A stretch of DNA of 17,176 nt from NCBI GenBank assembly GCA_016987375.1, contig PJRA01000412.1, positions 1,419,143 to 1,436,318 on the forward strand, given 5' to 3'. Numbering within the stretch: the stretch's first letter is position 1; every line of letters begins with the position of its first letter. The DNA comes from Brachionus koreanus. Taxonomy: Eukaryota; Rotifera; Eurotatoria; Ploima; Brachionidae. The notes under the pieces were generated by a model. That model had not been told where the DNA came from. It searched no databases and saw only the letters and a list, made by a program, of their open reading frames with translations. Positions 8,139 to 17,176 of the stretch are shown piece after piece. A program made the position numbers and the translations under genes.

Positions 8139-8978
8139 GTTAATTGCTGGGCTCACGTTTATCGAAAATTAGACTACTATGTGAAAGGTATCGATTTTAG
8201 ATATAAAAATTTGATAAAAACTATTAAAAAAATACAAAGTCTTGTCCAGCCCAGTAATTTTAATTTTGCTATAGAACTATTTCAACAAAAAATGGAAAAA
8301 TTTAGGTTATAAAAATATAAACGAGTTTTTGGTTTATTTCAATAACCAGTGGTGCAAATTAAATAATGGATGGTTTTGAAAAATATTCTACTTCTATTCC
8401 AAGTACTACAAATGCCCTTTAATCATTTCATGATAAAATTAAAAAAATTTAAGTGAAAAGCGATATGGTATTATTGAATTTTTGAATGAATGTGAGTTCA
8501 AACTCATTCATATGTGCTCAACGCGTAGATTTCCAACATTGAATCTTATTCGCGATGACGAATCCATTTTTACCGAAAATATAAATATCAACAAGTTTGA
8601 CAAACCATTTATTTCAAATAATGATTTTAGAGAAGCATTTACATGGAATCGCTTGAATAAGTCAATAATTGTTTACAATATCCAATTTTTTATGCTAAAA
8701 AAAGACTAAAGAAGGCGGCAAACTGTATTTGAAAGAGTCACAACAAAAGAATTGGCATGGATTTACCAATTGGACGGAATTAAAAACGTGGACCACAACC
8801 AGAAACAGCTAATGTATACAATAAGCAACCAGGAAAAAATTGCTATGATGATGAGCCTAGTATACCAAAGAAAAAAAAAAAGATTCAATCTCAAGAACGT
8901 CAAGATCAACAAGTTTGTCCGAAATGTAATACACCAATGCTTAAAAGAAGATATTCGTACTGTGAAAACAAATTTTAA
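8139..8978 (+). pseudogene. decayed MULE-type transposase, C-terminal part
   Basis: Pieces in different frames together resemble the second half of a Mutator-like (MULE) transposase. 8139-8309 reads CWAHVYRKLDYYV and later FNFAIELFQQK. After a one-base shift in an A run near 8286-8291, 8292-8451 reads NINEFLVYFNNQWCKLNNGW, a stop, STSIPSTTNAL, a stop, then SFHDKIKK. The motif W...PSTNNALESFH..IK is the family hallmark; both stops sit at positions where Glu is usual. Another shift leads to EKRYGIIEFLNECEF (about 8454-8709). 8760-8978 ends with DLPIGRN, stop, KRGPQPETANVYN and a CPKCNTPMLKRRYSYC zinc-ribbon-like end. No CxC...CKH SWIM finger was found, so that part is lost or beyond recognition. 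At least two stops and several frameshifts make it non-functional. The 5' half is missing; LINE sequence abuts it. Confidence 0.75.
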
Positions 8979-10240
8979 TTACTCAATTATAATTAATAAA
9001 AAATAATTATCTTTTTTTGAGAATTTTTTTTAAACAAAATTTTTTTTATTTTGTTTTTTTGTCTTTTAATATAATATATATACCAATATAACAAAGAGAA
9101 TTAATTTTTTTTTTCAATAAGTTATATTGTTTTAAAATTGTTTTTTGTTTTTTAATTAGGGTTAGCGCCCCCAAAATCATTAGCAAGCTAGGGATTGAAA
9201 AAGCCTTGAAACTTCTAAAAAATATTTCAGCCAGACTTTGTAGCAATTAAAAATTTGTAAAATAGAAAATTTTTATCTTATTTTGTAAAAAAAATTTTGG
9301 AGAGAATTGAAAAGATATATTTTTAGTTATCCTAAAAAAAATTGAACCGTTTGAAATAATAACTTCTTTAAATAATGATCAATTTAAGTCTTATTTGAAT
9401 TTTGATCTAATAATATTGCAAAAAGGAAGTTTTGACTATACAATTCATACGTAAATTTTCGAACTTGCTCTCTGAGGTAAGTAAGAGATACCAAAAAGCA
9501 CATCTTTCTTGGTTATATTTAAATTAATTTGTAATTAAAATATGAGAAATTTATTAAAAACAAATGATATAAAAAGAATAAAATATCATATGAAAAAACA
9601 AAAAATTTAGGAGAGTGAATTTTTTTATAAAATATTTTGTTATTTACTTAATATTTTATTTAAAATATAGTCCGGCAAAGCCTTGGCCCGTCGGAATGGA
9701 AACTTAGTCCTTCCTTTCAACCACATGAAGAATATTTTGAAAAATCGAATATAATTGAAACAAAATATTAAATTAGATTAAACGTAATAAATACGTAATA
9801 AATAACATAACTTAATAAAAAAATTGTTTAGTTTAATCTTTTTTATCTTTTTAAGACTTTCACTTAAATGATTACTGTTTTAATAAAAATTAATCATATG
9901 CTAATTGATTATCAATACAAATATTTGAATAAATCAATTTTATAAAAGAAATAAAACTGTAACATCCAGAATACTTGAAAATTTTCAAGAAAAGATACCA
10001 AGCCACCATCTGCTGCAAAACAAATACCAATTGAATAGAAACGAAGAAAGGTCGAACAATAAATCTAATCGGGCCTTAATTGTTAAATAAACTCTTTACC
10101 TAACTTTTTTATCCCATTTATTTTTTACTATATTATAAAATAAATAAAATTAACAAAATTCATAAAATAAATTAATGCATACGTTTTTTCTATTTCTTTA
10201 CTGTTCACTTTTTAGTGTAGTACTAAAAGCTAACTTTTAA
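8979..10240. other. intergenic region with two GC-richer islands and one coding-like stretch
   Basis: Mostly A/T. Around 9157-9245 a GC-richer island reads, on the minus strand, GGGGGCGCTAACCC followed by an A-rich tail, and could be the 3' end of another retroelement. Around 9670-9712 a second island contains the hairpin GGCAAAGCC and also has A/T-rich tail-like sequence on its left. Positions 9930-10085 are more balanced in base composition and open in more than one frame on both strands. Short duplications such as ACGTAATAAAT occur near 9782-9803. No gene could be named. Confidence 0.4.
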
Positions 10241-10465
10241 CACTCAAAGACCGGATGAATTTTTTGATCCTTTTATTTGAATCATATTTATACTTTTTTT
10301 CAATGAAAATAAAATTATTTTATATAAAAAAATTAAATATTTTTATAATAATTTTGATTTAAAATATGATTGAAAAAAAAAATCAAAAAGAAATTTTAAA
10401 TTTATTGAATTAAAAAACAAATAAAGGAAGTTACAAAAGGGGTTCAAAAGACCGGTTTTTGAGTG
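10241..10465. mobile_element. candidate non-autonomous piggyBac-like MITE with TTAA flanks
   Basis: The two ends are inverted copies: CACTCAAAGACCGG at 10241-10254 and, read from the right on the minus strand, CACTCAAAAACCGG (10465-10452), 13 of 14 bases equal. Just inside, TTTTGATCC-TTTT on the left and TTTTGAACCCCTTTT on the right are also alike. TTAA lies immediately outside both ends (10237-10240 and 10466-10469), which is the target duplication of piggyBac-type transposons. The 225-bp interior is A/T and non-coding, as in a MITE mobilised by a transposase made elsewhere. Confidence 0.65.
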
Positions 10466-10963
10466 TTAAAATGATTACATTTATCATGATTTTTACACCT
10501 AATTTTAGAAAATTAAGTTATTGATGCCCATATCTTGAAAAAGACACAAAGAGAAATCCAGCGAAAAGCAAAAAATTGATTCCCGAGTTTCTAAATAAAT
10601 AACACGAAAGATTGGCGAAATTTTGCTCGTTATTTAATTCAATTTAGTACCATACCAAGAAAAATGTTTATTCAAGTTAATTCATAAAATCTAAAAATTG
10701 TTCAGCACAAAAAAATCGTAACTTCATCTTTTGATTGTTCATTCTTTCTTTTAAAAATTATTCAGTAATGGCTTTGATTTTCAAATCCAAAAATAGTATA
10801 AAAAGTTGATTTCGCTGATATAAAGATTTGAAAGATTAATTTATTTTCATTATTATTTATTTTTTGTAATTTACATGCTTTTGACTGTCTAAATTTATTA
10901 TAAATTAGTTATATGTACGATCCAAAAGCTCGTTCAAATTAAAATTAGGATCAAAAACCAAAA
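10466..10963. other. spacer downstream of GPATCH1
   Basis: A/T-rich, holding the GPATCH1 3' UTR and poly(A) site in its right part. Around 10530-10600 the composition is more balanced and one plus frame reads CPYLEKDTKRNPAKSKKL for about 25 codons before a stop, but there is no family resemblance and no splice context. Nothing else seen. Confidence 0.4.
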
Positions 10964-13900
10964 TTATTTCTTTTTATGACTTTTTTTCGATTTCTTTTTT
11001 TTATGCTGCTTTTTTTTCTTTTTACTTTTGTCTTTTTTTTTAGCACTTCTTCCAGGCGAAGCGGAAACTTCTTCATAAATTATTTCTTCTTCACCACTTG
11101 AGCTTCTAGAACTATCCGACGTAGAATCCGATTTTTTTTTTACTAGCTCTTTAACCAATTGAGTAAACTTAGTAGCTTCAGGTACAGGTTCTACTTCATC
11201 AATTTCAATAATATCTGCTTTGTCATCTAAATAATGGTTAACTTTTTCAACATTGATTTTGGAAAAAGAAGAAGGAATGATTGTCTTTTCTTCTTGGATT
11301 TCTTGAATTTTTTCTGGCATTTCATTTTTGTCCAAGTCATCTACTTCTAATTCTTCAATATTCTCTTCAAATTGATTATCATCTTCATCTTCAAAAATGG
11401 CTTTGAACATATCAAATTCTGGTCTTTCCTATCAATTTAAAATCATAGTATTTTTTTTTGAATAATTTATTGATTACTTGTAAATAGACATTTTCGTTTG
11501 ATATAGTTTTTTCTACTTCTGGCTCGGAAACTAACTGGTTTTTTTCAAAAAAATTCGATGGCTTTTCAGACTCTTCTTTTTTTTTCGATTCGAACTCAAT
11601 TTCATTTTGATAGGATTGACTCTCATCTGTTGGTAATTTAACGGTTTTGACAATTAATATATTAGACTTGTTAAGTGGAGTTTCTGCGTTTATCTCATCG
11701 AATAAACTTTCTAAAATGGAAATAAATTAAAAACCTATCTCAAAATAAAATTTTAATTAAAAGAAAAATTACTAGATTTTCCTTTGTCAAAACGGCTTTC
11801 GGCCGTCATTATATTAAATAGTGAAAATTTCATCGGTTTCTTTTTTTCACTTTCGTCTTTTACTGTTCCATATTCCTTGGTACTAAAAACATCGATTAAA
11901 TAAAATTAATCTTTATTTAAAATCAAATATAAAAAATAATAGAATTAAAACTTTAATTAAAAAATTTATCTTAGCTTTAAACAATACTTTGTAAGAGCTA
12001 ATAAAATTTTGCAGAATGATTTTACCTACGGGGTGTCATTTCATAGAAAAATTACAATAAAAGATCAAAAATTTGAAAAAATTTATTTATTATTATTATA
12101 AATTTATACTAAAACTTAATTTAAAAAACTAATAGCTTTTCGAAAAAAAATAATTTTAAATGTTTTTAAAACAAAAACTTTAAATATAAATTTAAGTTTA
12201 AGTTCGATGCCAACACATTTTTATATTAGAATTTATTAAATTTGAATTAAAGATTTTTTTTTAATTTTTTTTATTATTTCTCTTTTAATTATCCTTCTAA
12301 ATGAATTTTTGAAAAAAATATAAAAATGAATAATTTTTTATGAAGTGAAACATTCCTGTAAACTGAAAATAAAGCTAATTCAAAAACTCCTAGTGACTAG
12401 GAAAACTAAAAATCTTCAAAGATTAAAAAAATCTATATGCTTTTAGCTCATCAAATTTAATGATCTAATACAAATTTATTATCAAAATCATATTAAGTTA
12501 AAAAGAAAAGACATAGTCAGAAATTTGGTCTTAGAAAAATTAAAAGTAAAGTCTTTTGAGTTTACTTAAAAAATCTTGATTTGTATATTTTAATAATAGC
12601 CTTTCAAAAAAGTAGTTTCGTTTAATGAAAATCTTATTATCTAAAATATTAAAACAGTTTTTATTGTCTAAAATTCTGCAATTGAATGACTTATTTTCTC
12701 TGCTTTGGAAAATAAGAAAACTTTTTCTCTTAAAAACTGCTCATAAGTTAACCACTCAAGATTTTGGATCTTTGGAAAACTTTTTAACAAATGATTAATT
12801 TTGCGGCAAACAAATAATAAAATTAAAATTTAAAAAATTTATCTATGTTTACTCTTTATAAGGATTGGGAATATTATATCTTTTGCACAAAATAGGATTG
12901 GGCCTCCATTCGTATTCTGTCCTGGTCAATTTGCCATATTTTTTATCAATAGCTGCTTTATGCATGTCGGTTTGCTCTTCTTTATCATAAAAATTTGTGA
13001 AATCGGGTTCTAATTTTTGTTCAGTTTGTTCATTAATTTCTTTTAAAGGCTCGGGTTTTTCAATTTCCTGATTGTTTTCGTTCAAAGTTGCTATGGAAAC
13101 AAAACGCGAGCTTTGATTCAAAAGTTCAATTTTTTTCAAATTTTCAGAATATCTTTTTTCGAATTCGTTCATTTCCTTTTCTTTTTCCAAATCTGTCATT
13201 CCTTTACTATCAACCATACTATATGGTTTAATGTGATTTTTTTTCGCATAAGACACATAAATTTCATATCTTTTCTCTTTTTTTATTTTATCATCGGCCA
13301 CTGAAATTTTTGGGACCTCAATTTCATCAGGCTTTTTTACCAAATTTTTCTGTTGACTTCGAATTTTTTCAATTTTTTCTTTATCTTTTTGACTTATTAA
13401 GTCAAAAATAGACTTAGGCTGTATTGGTTGCTCTCCCAATAATTCAGATCTTGAACTAATTGACTTCAAATATGATTTCATTTCATCCTCTTTTTTCTCT
13501 TCTGTTGTTTCTTCAAATCTTGAATGGCGTGGAAATTTGTGCATTAAGTCAAAATCAGCGGGAACTTGGGGACCTTCGAATGTTCTAGAGGGCTCAAGTT
13601 TTTTTTTTGAAACAGAAAATTTTTTCAAAATAGTCACATCATCTTCAAAAGCTGCAAAGCCATATGATTTATTTAATAGTTTTTTTTGATCTCTTTGATG
13701 AGCACTGTTCAATTCAAAATCATACATTTCCAAATTATCTTGTTTATAAACATCAATATCATCTTCATCCTCGTACTCTCCAAATCCAAAAGACTTTGAA
13801 AAATGTTAGTCATTGTTAAAGAAAAAATCAAATAAATCTATACTTGTCCAGTTATTCCTTTTTTTTTAGATGATTTTGCTCCCATGGGGAATAAAAGACT

Positions 13901-15043
13901 TGCTGCTGGCGATTCGTCTATCATTTGAGTCGAGTCTTTTTTCCCAAACAAGTCATTTACATTCAAGCGTTTGTAGCCAAGACCAAATACGTCTTCTTTT
14001 ATTTGAAATTGAAAATCATTTATATCAAAAGTGCTGACAAAGTAATCATCCTCTAACTTAAAATATAAATTAGCAAAAAACTAATTTTGTTCATTTTATT
14101 ATTTGAAATAGTTTTTGAGCATGAAAAGATTTAATTAAATAATTTTTTTATTAATCTATGAAAAAACTAATTTTGAAAATCCTCAGCTAAAAAAATTTGA
14201 ACTTGGTCATAAAATATAAAATTTACTCAACAGAATTTTATGCATCTCTTTTAAAAGAAATTTCTTAATTATAAAATCAAAAAATCTTAAATGAGAAAGC
14301 CAAAATTATATAAGTACCTCATCATCTTCTTGATCACTCTCACTGTCAGGTGGAAGGGCAACACCATAGATTTTACGTCCAGGCTCAAAGTTTGCTTTGC
14401 TCTTTAATTTTCGTAGCTTTCTTTTAATTTTGGGTCCTATACCTTGACCCTCTCGCCATCCCATCCTTCGAAGCATCTTCACGCCAATAGTGCTTTCCAC
14501 TGGTCTAATTAAATTCTCAAGTGCAAATTCAGATTTATTATGACGAGGAGCCAGAGAAGCATCTTTCTGATTATATTGGTCCTTGTAATCTGATTTTATT
14601 TGCAAACCTCGGGGTGCAATTCCATAATCATTAAAATCCTAATAAAAATAATCAATTTTTTAAAAATAATTTATTGCTTAATAATTTACTTCTTCATCCA
14701 TGAAATCTTCAGGTCGATAAGTGGTCTTACCGCCTGATTTGTCTGAACGACTTGATTTAAAAGAGGCAGGTGCCCATCCTTCTTTGGAGCCAACTGTATT
14801 AAAGTATCCAGCAGAAAAGCCTCCTGTAAAAGCACCATGAAACCTTTGTCTTCCTCTCTCATCAGTAACTATTTGCTCCTCAGGACGTTTTGGTTTAACA
14901 GAAAATTTTGCATCTTCTAGACATAGAGAAAATTAAAAAAAAAATTTAATTAAAAAGATTTTACCTGGAAGGAGATCAGCTAAAGGTGTTCCAACAAATA
15001 CACAGCTGTCCATCTCATTTTCATCATCATTACGTTTGGACAT
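10964..15043 (-). CDS. GPATCH1: G-patch domain-containing protein 1 (GPATCH1), eight exons
   Basis: Exons on the minus strand: 15043-14965, 14916-14690, 14638-14318, 14056-13844, 13793-12853, 11882-11773, 11710-11478 and 11428-10964. They join in phase to 863 codons (862 aa; human is about 931). Residues 1-110 are the GPATCH1 N-terminal domain ([56 protein letters not shown]). The G-patch spans about 151-195 ([20 protein letters not shown]). [29 protein letters not shown] with [16 protein letters not shown] and [11 protein letters not shown] are further family blocks. The protein ends in a Ser/acidic stretch and a Lys-rich tail (837-862). GPATCH1 is a nuclear spliceosome factor that partners the DEAH helicase DHX35. 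Introns are 48, 51, 261, 50, 970, 62 and 49 nt. The start of exon 4 is ambiguous by two codons (14056 or 14050). The fifth intron is unusually long. Confidence 0.94.
12026..12039 (-). other. possible alternative first exon inside the long GPATCH1 intron
   Basis: ATGACACCCCGTAG at 12039-12026 is followed by a strong donor (GTAAAA) and ends in the same phase as the main exon 5, so splicing to exon 6 at 11882 gives [15 protein letters not shown] in frame with the rest of GPATCH1 (273 aa in all). An in-frame TAA lies 18 nt before the ATG and there is no AG between them, so it cannot be an ordinary internal coding exon. TATAAATTTATAA lies about 65 nt upstream (near 12108-12096). In DNA this A/T-rich such strings are common, so this may be chance. 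Confidence 0.25.
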
Positions 15044-16358
15044 TTTTAAAATTTTTTAAAATAATAAAATTAAATTAAAAATTATGCTGAATAAATAATA
15101 TTGAAAAATGATTTGAATTTGTCTTATATTTTGAAATTTTTTGTACTTATATTATTTCATTTAAAATTATTTAGAATTTCTTAAGGCTAGATTGAAATTA
15201 ATAATCTTTCTATTTTAATTCTATTAATTTTGAATTTATATATTTTTAAATAATTGACATAGACTCCAAAATTAAGAGGGGTACAAGATTGGTTTAAAAA
15301 TTTATTAGTGATGATACGAAGTCTTTAGAAGGAGAAAAGGCCAGGTATACTAAACATTCTCGAATGCTCTTCGTACGGCTTTTTGAGAGTAATCTCAAGC
15401 TTTTTACAGGCCAATCATCAAATAATCTTTACAAATGATTACCAAATCTAAAAGATGTTGCCGAGTTGTTCTTCATGTTTTGACAGATATCAGTATTCAG
15501 TGACGCATTTAAACTTATTGTATAACTAGTTGTGATGAGAATTAGATCTATTTTTGAAATTATAATAATCAATGGTTGGACTCATCTCAACCAAGTCAGC
15601 CAGTCGTGAAAAGAGAATTTTTTGATAAAAAAGATGATCTTGTGTGTTTGATGGAATTTCCAAGGGTAAATACACTTTGACTGGTTCCAACCGAATATGT
15701 TTTAAATGCTAAACTTTATTCTGAAAAACTTTTATTGGAACTTTTTCCATTGTTTTTTTATTTCGTTTAATAAAAGAATAGAATCAATTTTTTTATTTTG
15801 ATTAAAAGATAAAAATTTTTTGTTCTTAAAAAACTAGCGAAAAAAACTATTAATATTTTCTGATTCAAAACATGATTTGTGATTTTGCTAATAAAATCAG
15901 ATGAGTGCAATTTAATTTTAAGCAAAATTATTTTAACATGGAATGGATGATTAGTGCTACAAAATTAGTAAATGTTCAAGTAATTAACGCTTAATTTTAC
16001 TAATAATTCAAATTTCAATCAATTTTTTTTATTCTTTATTATTATTTTACTATTTTTTATTAAATTAAATACATGTTAATATTTCTATAATGGCAACGTT
16101 GTTAGCCTTTGAAAATTTTTACTATAATTTTTACTACAAGTAAAAATATTTTATTTTTCTTAATTTACTTGAGAAAATAATAGAGATCATTTTTTTTTCA
16201 CTATTCTCCAAAATCTGTATTTCATAACAAATTTTACTTTTGGATTTTTAAATAATATATGCAAAAGATTAAAGTAATAATTAGTATTCAAATCAGAACT
16301 TAAAATTTTAGAAAACTAATTCTATTCCAATTGGAAATATATATAAAAATCGTAAACA
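15044..16358. other. divergent intergenic region between GPATCH1 and CCDC43
   Basis: About 1.3 kb that should hold both promoters. The outer parts are A/T-rich. The middle, about 15260-15720, is clearly richer in G+C and has broken open frames on both strands (for example LEGEKARYTKHSRMLFVRLF on plus and CLVYLAFSPSKDFVSSLINF on minus). It may be a dead gene or transposon remnant. No family could be assigned. A CCAATTGG palindrome sits at about 16326-16333, shortly before the CCDC43 start. Confidence 0.45.
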
Positions 16359-17057
16359 ATGGCTTTTTCAATAACTGATACACAAAATGAAGAATTGAGC
16401 AAAAAGTTTGAAAAATGGTTTGTTGAAAAAATAAAAGGAGTTGACCAAAATGTTGATGCAGAAATTTTTGTCAATTATATTCTAACAGCTCTTTCAGCAG
16501 ATGACACTTCAGACGAAGAAAAATCCGAAACCATCCTTCCTTTTTTACAAGAGCTAAATCAAGTAGTCTTGTTGTATTTTTATATTTTTTTATTAATAGC
16601 TAATTTTTACAAGAACCAAACTTTTGATGAAGAACAATTCTTACAGGAGATGATATCCACTTGGAGCCAAATAAAAATTGAATTTGAAAGAAGCACTGAA
16701 TCTAAAGATTTGGCTGGCAATCAAGAAAGTAAATTTAGATTTAAAAGATTAAATAGTTTAAATTTTTTTAAGATCCTACAGATACGATTTTGAGTATGAT
16801 TAACCAGCACAAGACTCAATTGGTGAAAACAAAAAAGTCTCAAACAAATGATATTACCCCTGTCGTCGATCATTTATATCCTTTAAAAATTTATTCTGAT
16901 AATTTTCATAATTTAGTATCAAATCCTTAACAATATTACTGTTTATGTTGAATCTGATGAGGAAGACGAATCAAAAACTAATATGGGCTTATTTGTTAAC
17001 AAAAACGCTGAAGATGCCCAAAATAGAGATAAACAAAAACGTGAAAAACTAGCAGAA
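16359..17057 (+). CDS. CCDC43: CCDC43-like protein, 5' part (runs off the window)
   Basis: Exons: 16359-16562, 16614-16728, 16773-16861 and 16917-17057, giving 183 codons so far; human CCDC43 is about 224 aa. The N-terminus (FEKWFVEKIKGVDQNVDAEI, then FVNYIL) matches the PWI-like domain of the family (FGSWLDGRLEALGVD..YGAYIL). ISTWSQIK, MINQHKTQLV and the acidic VESDEEDES, then MGLFVNKNAEDAQNRDKQKRE, follow in the family order and lead into the charged C-terminal coiled coil. The last exon ends at a good donor (GTAAGTA), and the next exon is not found before 17176, so the gene is partial. The third donor is weak: GTCGTC at 16862, or alternatively three bases later, either keeping the frame. 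The molecular role of CCDC43 is poorly known. It is divergent from GPATCH1. Confidence 0.8.
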
Positions 17058-17176
17058 GTAAGTATAATATTTAAGGAAAAAATTATTCAATAGATAAAAA
17101 ATGGTATTTATTAAAGTAATTTTTAAAAATTTTTGATCTGATCAACTTTTTGATCAGGATTAAAATTAAATAATTA

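Noticed and set aside
8140..8264. Inverted repeat AGCCCAG(C/T)AATT, which first looked like transposon ends
   Set aside because: Both arms lie inside the readable MULE transposase frame (CWAH... and ...QPSN), so the similarity is most likely coincidence.
9046..9246. 66-codon minus-strand open frame (SLAEIFFRSFKAFSIPSLLM)
   Set aside because: The first part looks slightly protein-like, but the rest is A/T-tail translation. A decayed retroelement end is more likely than a gene; kept only as part of the tail observation.
13113..13304. 63-codon plus-strand open frame opposite GPATCH1 exon 5
   Set aside because: Phe-rich antisense shadow of the Glu/Lys-rich GPATCH1 coding strand.
16336..16346. 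ATATATATAAAA just before the CCDC43 ATG as a TATA box
   Set aside because: It is only about 15-20 nt from the ATG, so transcription would start inside the coding sequence.
1..17176. tRNA, rRNA, CRISPR array, bacterial operon or phage genes
   Set aside because: No cloverleaf with A/B boxes, no rRNA-like stretch, no spacer-repeat array (the 222-560 array has no unique spacers) and introns throughout exclude a prokaryotic reading.

Overview
The window looks like nuclear DNA of a small-genome animal. It is roughly three-quarters A+T. Its genes are split by GT-AG introns, most only about 48-68 nt long, and it encodes the animal TPD52 family together with TTK/Mps1 kinase, GPATCH1 and CCDC43. A jockey/CR1-like LINE and a MULE-type transposase are present as decayed copies. 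The base composition, the tiny introns and the flavour of the retroelement proteins make a monogonont rotifer of the Brachionus type my best guess. That is an inference; another compact lophotrochozoan is possible.

Layout from left to right. Positions 1-61 may hold the last codons of an upstream gene. Positions 222-560 are a 30-nt minisatellite dense in the palindrome AACCGGTT. A TPD52-family gene (six exons, minus strand) occupies 1164-2221. About 1.6 kb of intergenic DNA follows, with one possible minus-strand exon at 3270-3407. TTK/Mps1 kinase (ten exons, plus strand) occupies 3802-6599; its 784-nt intron contains a foldback sequence. Positions 7077-8980 are a transposon graveyard: an internally deleted LINE (minus), the 3' tail of a second copy of the same family, and the C-terminal part of a MULE transposase (plus) with stops and frameshifts. 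Positions 8980-10960 hold no recognised gene, but there is a 225-bp candidate piggyBac-like MITE flanked by TTAA at 10241-10465. GPATCH1 (eight exons, minus strand) occupies 10964-15043, with one 970-nt intron. About 1.3 kb separates it from a divergent CCDC43 gene (plus strand) that starts at 16359 and runs off the right edge.

The four host genes are unrelated housekeeping genes: vesicle-traffic adaptor, spindle-checkpoint kinase, spliceosomal G-patch protein and a small nuclear PWI-like protein. They lie as two divergent pairs (TPD52/TTK and GPATCH1/CCDC43), and nothing suggests an operon. Exon models were built by hand from reading frame, splice-site phase and remembered family similarity. 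All eight GPATCH1 exons and all ten TTK exons join in phase without a stop.

I did not find a clear undescribed system. The best leads are the DFG-to-DFN change and the short coiled-coil N-terminus of the TTK kinase; a possible internal promoter and first exon in the long GPATCH1 intron that could release its C-terminal half separately; the AACCGGTT array with three-unit higher-order structure; and the candidate TTAA-flanked MITE.
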